Assembly: GCA_913064775.1 (NCBI GenBank)
Contig: CAJYAD010000011.1
Location: 62,001 to 126,000, forward strand
Length of the DNA: 64,000 bases
Direction of reading: 5' to 3'
DNA from: an uncultured Albidovulum sp.
Lineage (GTDB): Bacteria; Pseudomonadota; Alphaproteobacteria; Rhodobacterales; Rhodobacteraceae
The notes beneath the pieces were generated by a model that saw nothing but the letters and a program-made list of their open reading frames with translations, was not told where the DNA came from and searched no databases. Position numbers and translations under genes: made by a program. This document shows positions 17,518 through 25,992 of the stretch, piece by piece. The stretch's first letter is position 1, and every line of letters starts with the position of its first letter.

Positions 17518-19214
17518 AGGATCTGCGCCGCCTGCTGGCCCTGTACCGCCCCTACCGGGCCTGGATCGCGCTGGGGATCGCGCTGTCGACGGCGACGGCG
17601 CTGTCGAACGTGGCGCTTCTGGCGCTGTCGGGCTGGTTCATCGCCTCGATGGCGCTGGCGGGGTTGGGCACGCAGCTGTTCAACTTCTTCACCCCCGCGG
17701 CGGCGATCCGGGGGCTTGCGATCCTGCGCAGCCTGGCGCGCTATCTGGAGCGTCTGGTCACCCACGACGCCACCCTGCGCCTTCTGTCCGAGCTGAGAAT
17801 CTGGTTCTATGAGCGGCTGGAGCCGCTGGCGCCCGCAGGCCTGCGCATCCATCGGCGCGGCGATCTGCTTAGCCGCATGCGTGCCGATATCGACAGCCTC
17901 GACAATTTCTACCTGCGCATCCTGGCGCCCAGCGCCTCGGCTGCGCTTAGCCTGATGCTGCTGACCGGGTTCCTTGCGACCTTCTCCCTGCCGATCGCGG
18001 CGGTCACGGCGGCGGGGCTGCTGATCGCCGGGGTCGGGCTGCCGCTTCTGATGCTGGGGCTGGGGCGCCGCGCGGGCGGCCAGGCGGTGGCGCTGCGCGG
18101 AGCACTGCGAGCCGCCGTGACCGATGGCACCCGTGGCGCGGCAGAGCTGCGCGCCTTTGGCGCCACCCCGCGCCAGACCGCCCGGATCGACGCGCTTAGC
18201 GACAGATTGATCGACCGGCAGCGGCATCTGGCGCGGCTGAAGGGGGTGTCGGTCACGCTTTCCACGCTGACCGCACCGCTGGCCATGGTCGCGGCGCTTT
18301 TGCTGGCGATCCCGATGGTGGGCCGGGGCGATCTTTCGCCCCCCGACACCGCGATGATCGCGCTGTTCGTGCTGGCCGCCTTTGAAGCCATCGCGACCCT
18401 GCCCCCGGCCTTCCAGGCGCTGGGGGAAACCCTGGCCGCCGCACGCCGGATCTTCGAGATCGCCGACACCCCGGCCCCGGTTGCCGACCCGTCCGCCCCC
18501 GAGCCCACGCCAACGCGCCACGACATCAGGGCCAAGGGCCTGTGCCTGCGCTACCGCCCGCAGAACGCGCTGGCGCTGGACCATCTTTCCCTGCATCTGC
18601 AGCAGGGCGAGGTGCTGGCGCTGAAGGGTCTGACAGGCGCCGGAAAAACAAGTATCTTCAATGCCATATTGCGGTTTCACGACTATCAGTCCGGCAGCCT
18701 TCAGATCGGCAGCACCGAGGTCAGCGCGCTCAGCGGGGCGCAGATCCGCGGCCTGTGCGCGGTGGTCGATCAGCACGGCCATCTCTTCAACACGACGATC
18801 CGCGACAACCTGCGTCTGGCGCGCCCGGAGGCCGACGATGCCGCCCTGCGGCGCGCGCTGGAGGATGCCGCGCTCTGGGAGGAGGTGCGCGCCTTTCCGC
18901 GCGGTCTGGATACTTTCGTGGGCGAGGCCGGGGCCCGGCTGTCGGGCGGGCAGGCGCGGCGCTTGATCGTCGCGCGGGCGCTGCTGAAGGACGCGCCGAT
19001 CCTGCTGCTGGACGAGCCGACCGAGAACCTCGACGCCGCCTCCGAGGACCGCGTGATCGCCGCGCTGCGCCGTCTGGTGGCCGGGCGCACAGTGCTGCTG
19101 ATCAGCCACCGGCCGCGCACCCTGGCCCTGGCCGACCGGGTGCTGACGATCGACAAGGGGCGCGTCGCCGCGCCATCGCCCAAGGATCGCGGGGCCCGTC
19201 TGGCCCGCGCCTAG
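17514..19214 (+). CDS. cydC: Thiol-exporting ABC transporter subunit CydC
   Basis: 566 aa. It is the partner half-transporter of CydD. LSNVALLALSGWFIASMALA and the LARYLERLVTHDATLRLL region are typical of CydC. The C-terminal ATPase shows Walker A LTGAGKTS, signature LSGGQARR and Walker B ILLLDEPT. The start codon overlaps the cydD stop. The order cydA-cydB-cydD-cydC puts the whole oxidase plus its maturation exporter in one operon. It is convergent with the M20 hydrolase about 100 bases downstream. Confidence 0.94.
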   Translation: MKDLRRLLALYRPYRAWIALGIALSTATALSNVALLALSGWFIASMALAGLGTQLFNFFTPAAAIRGLAILRSLARYLERLVTHDATLRLLSELRIWFYERLEPLAPAGLRIHRRGDLLSRMRADIDSLDNFYLRILAPSASAALSLMLLTGFLATFSLPIAAVTAAGLLIAGVGLPLLMLGLGRRAGGQAVALRGALRAAVTDGTRGAAELRAFGATPRQTARIDALSDRLIDRQRHLARLKGVSVTLSTLTAPLAMVAALLLAIPMVGRGDLSPPDTAMIALFVLAAFEAIATLPPAFQALGETLAAARRIFEIADTPAPVADPSAPEPTPTRHDIRAKGLCLRYRPQNALALDHLSLHLQQGEVLALKGLTGAGKTSIFNAILRFHDYQSGSLQIGSTEVSALSGAQIRGLCAVVDQHGHLFNTTIRDNLRLARPEADDAALRRALEDAALWEEVRAFPRGLDTFVGEAGARLSGGQARRLIVARALLKDAPILLLDEPTENLDAASEDRVIAALRRLVAGRTVLLISHRPRTLALADRVLTIDKGRVAAPSPKDRGARLARA

Positions 19215-19248
19215 GCGCCCGGCGCCCCGCCCCGCCCCGCGCCAGAGG

Positions 19249-19320
19249 CTACGCGCGCCGGATCAACTCCGCCTCAAAGCCAAGCGCCGCGCGGTCGACG
19301 GGCCGTTCGGGCAGGCTCAT
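19249..19320 (-). CDS. Possible 23-aa ORF coupled to the M20 hydrolase stop, maybe a gene relic
   Basis: The ATG overlaps the upstream M20 hydrolase stop as ATGA and is followed by MSLPERPVDRAALGFEAELI, then RRA and a stop. The start/stop overlap is the usual coupling found in this genome. The peptide reads like the N-terminus of a longer protein that ends early, so it may be the stub of a lost downstream gene. Nothing else supports expression. Confidence 0.25.
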   Translation of the reverse strand: MSLPERPVDRAALGFEAELIRRA

Positions 19321-20477
19321 GCCGCGGCGCCGCGCATCTCGACCATGCGGGCGAAGAACGAGGCCCCCACCGGCAGCGCCGCGTCGTCGAAGACATAGCC
19401 GGGGTTGTGCAGCGCCACATTGCCGCCGTGGCCCAGCGTGCAATAGGCGCCCGGCACCACGCGCAGCATGTCGGCCATATCCTCGGACCCCATGACGACA
19501 TCGTCCTTGAGCTGGGCATGCTCGGCCCCCACCACATCCGTCGCGACCGCCAGCAGATCCTCGGCGCGCTGGTCGTCGTTCATCAGCACGTCAAAGACAT
19601 TGCGGATGTCGGCGGTGATCTCGCAGTCATGCGCCACGGCAAAGCCGGCGCAGAGCGCACGCAGGCGCTGTTCGACCAGCGCCATGTCCTCGGGCTCGAA
19701 ATAGCGCACCGTGCCGGTCAGCACCGCGGTCTCGGGGATCACGTTATAGGCGGTGCCGGCATGAAACTGGGTGACCGACACCACCACCGGATGGGTCGGC
19801 GCAAGGTTGCGCGACACGATCGACTGGATCTCGCCCACCAGCCCGGCGCCGATCACCACCGGATCTTTGGAACCCTCCGGTCGCGCCGCGTGGCTGCCCT
19901 GCCCGGTGATGGTGATATCGAAGAAGCTGGCCCCGGCCATCGCCGCGCCCTTCTTCACGCCGAATTCGCCGTGATCGTGGAAGGGAGAATTGTGCAGCCC
20001 GTAAAGCTCATCGCAGGGGAAGCGGTCGAACAGCCCGTCGGCGATCATCGCCCGGGCGCCGCCTAAGCCCTCTTCCGCGGGCTGAAAGATGAACACGGCG
20101 GTGCCGGCGAAATCGCGGGCCTCGGCCAGGTAGCGCGCCGCGCCCAGCAGCATCGTGGTGTGGCTGTCATGGCCGCAGGCATGCATGACGCCGGGGTTTT
20201 TCGAGGCATAGGGCAGGTTGGTCTGCTCATGGATCGGCAGCGCATCCATGTCGGCGCGCAGCCCGATCCTGCGGCCCGGGCGATTGCCCTTCAGCACCCC
20301 GACAACACCAGTCTTGCCGATGCCGCGGGTCACCTCGATCCCCCAGCTTTCCAGCATCTCGGCCACCTTGGAGGAGGTCCGGACCTCTTCGAAACCCAGC
20401 TCGGGGTGCTCATGGAAATCGCGGCGGATCGCGGTCAGATCGTCGGCGAAGGCTTCGATACGTTCAAGCGTGGGCAT
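19317..20477 (-). CDS. M20 family amidohydrolase (hippurate hydrolase/N-acyl amino acid hydrolase type)
   Basis: 386 aa with a good SD (ccagggagatcccgc). The metal-binding HACGHDSHTTMLLGAA and the catalytic-Glu region FQPAEEGLGGARAMI are typical of the M20D subfamily (HipO/AmhX/IAA-amino acid hydrolase). HGGNVALHNPGYVF at the C-terminus gives a further metal His. The FHEHPELGFEE block near residue 20 is also characteristic. The reaction is hydrolysis of an N-acyl amino acid; the actual acyl and amino acid groups cannot be told. Being about 9 kb from a benzoate pathway makes hippurate (benzoylglycine) an appealing but unproven substrate. Confidence 0.9.
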   Translation of the reverse strand: MPTLERIEAFADDLTAIRRDFHEHPELGFEEVRTSSKVAEMLESWGIEVTRGIGKTGVVGVLKGNRPGRRIGLRADMDALPIHEQTNLPYASKNPGVMHACGHDSHTTMLLGAARYLAEARDFAGTAVFIFQPAEEGLGGARAMIADGLFDRFPCDELYGLHNSPFHDHGEFGVKKGAAMAGASFFDITITGQGSHAARPEGSKDPVVIGAGLVGEIQSIVSRNLAPTHPVVVSVTQFHAGTAYNVIPETAVLTGTVRYFEPEDMALVEQRLRALCAGFAVAHDCEITADIRNVFDVLMNDDQRAEDLLAVATDVVGAEHAQLKDDVVMGSEDMADMLRVVPGAYCTLGHGGNVALHNPGYVFDDAALPVGASFFARMVEMRGAAA

Positions 20478-20609
20478 GCGGGATCTCCCTGGATGTGAAG
20501 GCGCAGGGTTGGTCCCCGCCGGGCGCCCCCCGGCGCGGCAACCGAGAGAACAGCGGCAGGGTTTTGCGCCACGATGGTTCCGGCGCCACCAAGTTGCAAG
20601 CGCAAGGGA

Positions 20610-22910
20610 TCAGAGGTGCGCGAGGGGCGGCCGGGCGCAGCGCGTCACCTCGACCAGGCAACTTTGCGCGGCCGAGCCCTGCGCCAACCCCGACGTGCCG
20701 CGATCGGCCGTCAGCACATTGGGATTGCCCGCCAGATCGCGCCCGCCGCCGCCATGCCCGCCCTCACGCCCGCCTTCTGGCCCGGCCGCGCCGCCCTCTG
20801 GCCGGAACCAGGCGCCGGTGGACAGCCGCACGGTGCCCGCCATGATGCATGCATCGGGCCAGGCCCGGGCCAGGCAGCATCCGCGCGGGCTGGCGATCTC
20901 GACCAGATCGCCCCGCGCCAACCCGCGCGCTTCGGCATCTGCCGGGCTCATCCACAGCCGCTCATACCCGTCGCTGCGTTCGGCCCGGCTGCTGGCGCCG
21001 GCTTCAAGCTGGCTGTGCAGCTTGCCCTTCGGCTGGTCCGACAGCAGGTGCAGCGGCCAGGTCACGGCCGCTTTCGCGCCCAGCCATTCGCGCGGCGCGA
21101 ACCACATCGGATGCGGGCCGCAATCGTGCAGCCCCATCGCCGCGATCCGCTCCGAGAAGATCTCGATCTTGCGCGAGGGCGTACAAAGCGGATGGGCGGC
21201 GGGATCGGCGCGGAAATCCTGCAGCAGAACGACGGGTGTGTCGGTGGGCAGCTCCACCAACCCTGCCTCGCGGAAGCTGTCGAAATCGGGCAGCGCGATG
21301 CCTTCGCCCTGCATCCGCTGGCGGCTTTCGTCATAGAGGTGCCGCAGCCAGTCGGCGGCGTCGCGGCCCTCGGTGAAGGCCGCGCGCGCACCCAGCCGCT
21401 CGGCCAGCCCGGCGAAGATGGTGAAATCGTCGCGCGCCTGATCCAGCGGCGGGGTGGCGCGGCTCATCCAGACCATGTGGCCTTCAAGCGCGGCATAGCC
21501 GATATCCTCGCGCTCCAGCGTCAGTGTCGCGGGCAGGACGATATCGGCATGGCGCGCGGTGGCGGTCCAGTATTGCTCATTCACCACGATCGTGTCGGGC
21601 CGGGCCCAGGCGCGACGCAGGCGGTTCAGATCCTGATGGTGGTGGAACGGGTTGCCGCCGGCCCAATAGACCAGCCGAATATCGGGATAGGTCCGGACCT
21701 CGCCGTCATAGGCATAGCTGGCGCCGGGGTTCAGCAGCATGTCGGCGACGCGCGCCACCGGGATGAAATCGCCGACCGGGTTCTGCCCCTGCGGAAAGGT
21801 CGGCGCGGGCAGCCGACGGCCGCGCCCGCCGATCACGTTCTCGGCGCCATAGCCGATGCCGAAGCCACCGCCCGGCAGGCCGATCTGGCCCAGCATCGCC
21901 GCCAGCGTGACCACCATCCAGCAAGGTTGTTCGCCATGATCGGCGCGCTGCAGCGACCAGGCCATGTTGACCATCGTGCGCCGCGCCGCCATCCGCCGGG
22001 CAAGCGCGCGGATGCTGTCGGCCCCCGCGCCGGTGATCGCGGCGGCCCAGTCCGGCGTCTTGGGCTGGCCGTCGCGCACGCCGCGCAAATAGGCCGCGAA
22101 GCGATCGAACCCGACGCAATGGCTGGCCAGGAAGGCGCGGTCCAGCAGATCCTCTTCCAGCAGCACATGGGCCAGCGCCAGCATAAAGGCGGTGTCGGTG
22201 TTGGGGCGGGTCGGGATCCATTCGGCCTGTGCCACTTCGGGGATATTGTCCGCCACCGGGCCGATATTGACGAATTCGGCCCCGGCGGCCCGCATCCGCG
22301 CCAACGCGCCCGGCAGGTGATGCTGCAACACCCCCCCGGCCGAGATCTGCGCGTTCTTCTCGGGCACTCCGCCGAATGTGACGAACAGCTCGCAATGCTC
22401 GGTCAGGGTCTGCCAGTCGGTATGGGCCTCCATCAGCGTGCCCATCCCGATCACGACATGGGGAAGGATCACATGGGCAGCACCCAGGCTGTAGCTGTTG
22501 CGATGGGCGACATAGCCGCCGATCGTGTTGAGGAAGCGGTGGACCTGACTTTGCGCATGATGGAAGCGGCCAGCGCTGGCCCAGCCGTAGGAACCGCCGT
22601 AGATCGCGCCATTGCCGTGGATCCGGCGCACCCGGTCAAGTTCGGCCGCGACCAGATCCAGCGCGCGGTCCCACTCGACCTCGACAAAAGGCTCCTCTCC
22701 GCGCTTGTCGCCCGCCGTGCCGGGCCCGCCGCGCAGCCAGCTTTCGCGCACCGCCGGACGGCGCACGCGCAGCGATTGCAATGCGGGCGACAGCTGATCA
22801 AGGCCGATCGCATTGGGATGCGGATCCTCGGCGACCGGACGCAGGACCGGGCCGCCCGCGTCCTCGACAATCTCGCGCAGGCCCCAATGGGTTGAGGTAT
22901 AGCGGCGCAT
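20610..22910 (-). CDS. bisC: Cytoplasmic molybdopterin enzyme, BisC/TMAO-DMSO reductase family
   Basis: 766 aa from the ATG at 22910 (gggaggggccgtg upstream). It belongs to the DMSO reductase family with a serine Mo ligand, seen as Ser107 in YGGSYGWASAGRFHH. No Tat signal is present and there is no N-terminal Fe-S cysteine motif, which points to the cytoplasmic BisC-type biotin/methionine sulfoxide reductases rather than the periplasmic DorA. VYWAGGNPFHHHQDLNRL and GNPNVLTADRGTSGLAQG are typical of the family. A Gly-rich insert (about 20741-20806) replaces the usual short segment before GNPNVLT. It stands alone, without the cytochrome or chaperone genes of the dor operon. Confidence 0.9.
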   Translation of the reverse strand: MRRYTSTHWGLREIVEDAGGPVLRPVAEDPHPNAIGLDQLSPALQSLRVRRPAVRESWLRGGPGTAGDKRGEEPFVEVEWDRALDLVAAELDRVRRIHGNGAIYGGSYGWASAGRFHHAQSQVHRFLNTIGGYVAHRNSYSLGAAHVILPHVVIGMGTLMEAHTDWQTLTEHCELFVTFGGVPEKNAQISAGGVLQHHLPGALARMRAAGAEFVNIGPVADNIPEVAQAEWIPTRPNTDTAFMLALAHVLLEEDLLDRAFLASHCVGFDRFAAYLRGVRDGQPKTPDWAAAITGAGADSIRALARRMAARRTMVNMAWSLQRADHGEQPCWMVVTLAAMLGQIGLPGGGFGIGYGAENVIGGRGRRLPAPTFPQGQNPVGDFIPVARVADMLLNPGASYAYDGEVRTYPDIRLVYWAGGNPFHHHQDLNRLRRAWARPDTIVVNEQYWTATARHADIVLPATLTLEREDIGYAALEGHMVWMSRATPPLDQARDDFTIFAGLAERLGARAAFTEGRDAADWLRHLYDESRQRMQGEGIALPDFDSFREAGLVELPTDTPVVLLQDFRADPAAHPLCTPSRKIEIFSERIAAMGLHDCGPHPMWFAPREWLGAKAAVTWPLHLLSDQPKGKLHSQLEAGASSRAERSDGYERLWMSPADAEARGLARGDLVEIASPRGCCLARAWPDACIMAGTVRLSTGAWFRPEGGAAGPEGGREGGHGGGGRDLAGNPNVLTADRGTSGLAQGSAAQSCLVEVTRCARPPLAHL
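20741..20806 (-). repeat. Gly-rich low-complexity insert in the BisC-like enzyme
   Basis: About 22 residues of the form PEGGAAGPEGGREGGHGGGG sit between TGAWFR and the conserved GNPNVLT segment. DNA words such as gcccgccctc recur imperfectly. It parallels the more regular tandem inserts in BoxA and OtnK. Confidence 0.5.
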
Positions 22911-23102
22911 CACGGCCCCTCCCACAGGCCCGCCGGGCCGCCGCCAGGGTGGCCTTGCAGGCGGTTCATTTCCGGCGCGGCGTCACCGCGCCGGCGTCAG
23001 GATGGCACCATTGGCCGCGCTTTCCTAGGCCCCGGCCGCGCCGCCAGGATCAACACGGGTGGCGAAGCCGTCATCGCAGCCGCCCGCCAAGTCAGGTCCC
23101 CT

Positions 23103-23774
23103 TTACAGGGCGGCCCGTCCCCCCGCCTCCGGCGCGGCAAAACCGTGCGCGGCATGAAAACGATCCAGTTCCCGCGCGGTCGGCGCCCGGCCGGTGAAGG
23201 TTTTCACATAATCGGGGATCCGGGCCATCCGGGTTTCCAGGCTTTCGGAGACCTGCATCGAGATATAGCCAATCTGCACCAGATAGACCGTCCGCGCACG
23301 CACGTCCGCCGCGCCCTCGGGATAGCCAAAACGCCGGAACATCGCGCGGATCGCGGCCAGTCGGACCTCGTCGGCGCTGTTCACGCGGATGGCGACTTCC
23401 TCGGACCGGTGCGCCCAGCCGCGTACCGCCAGATCGAGCCGAGGCTCGAACGGGCCATCGTCAAGGAAGATCCCGATCAGGTTCAGCACCGCCTCGGTCA
23501 CGGTCTCGGCATAGGCGTCGGTGGCGGCGATCAGGCTGCCGCTGTTGCCCTCTTCCCAAAGATCGAGAAGTGCTGCCAGAAGCGCCGCGCGGTCCTTGAA
23601 GAACCAGTAGAAACTGGTGCGCGCGAGGCCCAGCCGGCTGGCCAGCGGCTGGATCTTGACGGCGTCGAGGCCGCTGTCGAGGAAGGCCTCCTTGGCCGCC
23701 TCCAGCCAGACCTCACGCGAACCGCGCCAGCCGCTGGTCTTCTCGTCCGTCCGCATCAGATCCTGCTGTTCCAT
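23103..23774 (-). CDS. TetR-family transcriptional regulator
   Basis: 223 aa. The N-terminal HTH is typical: WLEAAKEAFLDSGLDAVKIQ, then PLASRLGLARTSFYWFFKDR, with the SFYWFF recognition helix end. The C-terminal ligand domain is alpha-helical and not assignable. It is divergent from the flavin oxidoreductase gene at 23890, with 115 bases between the starts, and the palindrome ACTTG-ACA-CAAGT in that gap is a good operator candidate. It probably represses the oxidoreductase until a substrate is bound. The annotated start is the first ATG; an internal ATG (LMRTDEK) is also possible. Confidence 0.87.
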   Translation of the reverse strand: MEQQDLMRTDEKTSGWRGSREVWLEAAKEAFLDSGLDAVKIQPLASRLGLARTSFYWFFKDRAALLAALLDLWEEGNSGSLIAATDAYAETVTEAVLNLIGIFLDDGPFEPRLDLAVRGWAHRSEEVAIRVNSADEVRLAAIRAMFRRFGYPEGAADVRARTVYLVQIGYISMQVSESLETRMARIPDYVKTFTGRAPTARELDRFHAAHGFAAPEAGGRAAL

Positions 23775-23833
23775 GCCGCGACCCTAGCCCGCCGCCCCCC
23801 GGCCCGCAAGAAAATGGTCATCGCTGAACTCAT

Positions 23834-23846
23834 ACTTGACACAAGT
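23834..23846. promoter_or_regulatory. Inverted repeat ACTTG-ACA-CAAGT, likely TetR operator with TTGACA promoter box
   Basis: Perfect 5-base arms with a 3-base spacer lie in the divergent TetR/oxidoreductase gap. The repeat includes TTGACA (23836-23841), which can serve as the -35 element of the oxidoreductase promoter. Binding here would block RNA polymerase. Confidence 0.5.
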
Positions 23847-23889
23847 GCACATTTTGCGGAATCGTGGCCCCAGCCGACGGGAGGCCACG

Positions 23890-25935
23890 ATGTCAAACGA
23901 CCCTCTTCTCCAGCCCTATCAGCTGAAGCATCTGACGCTGCGCAACCGGATCATGACCACCAGCCATGAACCGGCCTACCCCGAGGACGGCATGCCCAAG
24001 GCGCGCTATGCCGCCTATCATGCCGAGCGGGCGAAGGCCGGGGTGGCGCTGGCGATGACGGCGGGGTCTGCGGCGGTGTCGAAGGACAGCCCGCCGGTGT
24101 TCAACAACGTGCTGGCCTACCGCGACGACGTCGTGCCGTGGATCCGCAACCTCACCGACGCCTGCCACGAACACGGCTGCGCGGTGATGATCCAGCTGAC
24201 GCATCTGGGCCGCCGCACCACATGGTCCAAGGGCGACTGGCTGCCCTCGGTGTCCTCCTCGAAGCACCGCGAACCGGCGCACCGGGCGTTCCCGAAGCTG
24301 GCCGAGGATTGGGACATCGCCCGCATCATCACCGATTTCGCCGACGCGACCGAGCGGATGAAGGCCGGCGGCATGGACGGGGTGGAGCTTCAGGTCTACG
24401 GCCATCTGCTTGACCAGTTCTGGTCGCCGCTGACCAACGATCTGGAGGGACCCTACGGCGGGCGGGACCTCGACAGCCGGATGAAGCTGCTGCTGGACGT
24501 GCTGCGCGGCATCCGCAAGCGGGTCGGCGACGACTTCATCATCGGGCTGCGCTATACCGCCGACGAGGCCGAGGCTGGCGGCATCACGCCAAAGGAAGGG
24601 ATCGAGATCTCGAAGCGGCTGGCGGCGACGGGGATGGTGGATTTCCTCAACGTGATCCGGGGGCGCATCCATACCGATCCGGCAATGACCGACGTGATCC
24701 CGGTGCAGGGGATGAAAAGCGCGCCGCATCTCGATTTCGCGGGCGCCGTGAAGGCCGCGACCGGCATGCCCACCTTCCACGCCGCCCGGATCCCCGATGT
24801 CGCGACCGCGCGCTATGCGGTGGCGGCGGGGCTTCTGGATATGGTCGGGATGACCCGCGCCCACATGGCCGACCCGCATATCGTGAAGAAGATCATTGAG
24901 GGGCGCGAGGACGACATCCGCCCCTGCGTCGGCGCCACCTTCTGCCTCGACCGGATCTATGCCGCGGGCGAGGCGCTGTGCATCCACAACCCCGCGACGG
25001 GGCGCGAGCTGACGATGCCGCACACGATCGCGCCCGCCGCCGCGCGCCAGAAGGTGGTGGTGGTCGGCGCCGGCCCCGCCGGGCTGGAGGCCGCCCGCGT
25101 CGCGGCCGAGCGCGGCCACGCGGTGACGGTGTTCGAGGCCCAGCCCGACCCCGGCGGCCAGATGCGGCTGACTGCCCAGAACCCTAGGCGGCGCGAGATG
25201 ATCGGCATCATCGACTGGCGCATGGCGCAATGCGCGGCCCGCGACGTGACCTTCCATTTCAACACCTTCGCCGATTCCGCCGAGGTGACCGCGCTGGCGC
25301 CCGACGTGGTGATCATCGCCACCGGCGGCCTGCCCAACATCGAGCTGTTCGAGTCCGGCCGTGACACCCCCCTTGTCGTCAGCGCCTGGGATCTGATCTC
25401 GGGCGATGTGAAGCCGGGGCAGGATGTGCTGATCTATGACGAAAGCGGCGACCACCCCGGCCTGATGGCCGCCGAGGTGGCGGCGAACGCGGGCTCACGC
25501 GTCGAGGTGATGACCCCGGACCGGACCTTCGCGCCGGACATCATGGCGATGAACCTCGTGCCTTACATGCGCGCGCTGCAATCGTATGACGTGACCTTCA
25601 CCGTCACCCGCCGCCTGCGTGACGTGGCGAGGGAAGGCAACCGGCTGAAGGCCACGATCGGCACCGATTACAGCGATTTCACCAGCACCAGAAGCTATGA
25701 CCAGATCGTGGTGAACTACGGCACCATGCCGCTGGCCGATCTGTATTTCGACCTCAAGCCGCTGTCGTCGAACCTGGGCGAGGTCGATTACGACGCACTG
25801 ATCGCCGGCCGGCCGCAGGCGGTGGCGACCAATGCCGGGGGCGGCTTCCGGCTGTTTCGGATCGGTGACGCGGTCAGCGCGCGCAACACCCATGCGGCGA
25901 TCTATGACGCGCTGCGGCTGGTGAAGGACATCTAG
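23890..25935 (+). CDS. Old-Yellow-Enzyme/FAD-NAD(P) oxidoreductase, DgcA/N-demethylase-like
   Basis: 681 aa from the ATG at 23890 (gggaggccacg upstream). The N-terminal about 370 residues form an FMN-binding TIM barrel like TMADH and 2,4-dienoyl-CoA reductase; the C-terminal part has the Rossmann motif VVVVGAGPAGLEAARVAAERG for FAD/NAD. Overall it resembles dimethylglycine (DgcA), N-methylproline and stachydrine demethylases. The Fe-S region reads C346-VGATF-C352-LDRIYAAGEAL-C364. The second cysteine of the classical C-x2-C-x2-C motif is Ala349, so one cluster ligand is missing or lies elsewhere. From memory some N-demethylase relatives share this change, so it may be a subfamily feature. The substrate is probably a methylated amine. 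Confidence 0.85.
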   Translation: MSNDPLLQPYQLKHLTLRNRIMTTSHEPAYPEDGMPKARYAAYHAERAKAGVALAMTAGSAAVSKDSPPVFNNVLAYRDDVVPWIRNLTDACHEHGCAVMIQLTHLGRRTTWSKGDWLPSVSSSKHREPAHRAFPKLAEDWDIARIITDFADATERMKAGGMDGVELQVYGHLLDQFWSPLTNDLEGPYGGRDLDSRMKLLLDVLRGIRKRVGDDFIIGLRYTADEAEAGGITPKEGIEISKRLAATGMVDFLNVIRGRIHTDPAMTDVIPVQGMKSAPHLDFAGAVKAATGMPTFHAARIPDVATARYAVAAGLLDMVGMTRAHMADPHIVKKIIEGREDDIRPCVGATFCLDRIYAAGEALCIHNPATGRELTMPHTIAPAAARQKVVVVGAGPAGLEAARVAAERGHAVTVFEAQPDPGGQMRLTAQNPRRREMIGIIDWRMAQCAARDVTFHFNTFADSAEVTALAPDVVIIATGGLPNIELFESGRDTPLVVSAWDLISGDVKPGQDVLIYDESGDHPGLMAAEVAANAGSRVEVMTPDRTFAPDIMAMNLVPYMRALQSYDVTFTVTRRLRDVAREGNRLKATIGTDYSDFTSTRSYDQIVVNYGTMPLADLYFDLKPLSSNLGEVDYDALIAGRPQAVATNAGGGFRLFRIGDAVSARNTHAAIYDALRLVKDI

Positions 25936-25992
25936 GCCGCGCCGCCGTCAAGGTCGCCCCGAACGGACCTGCGGGGCGCCGGCCCTGCGCGC

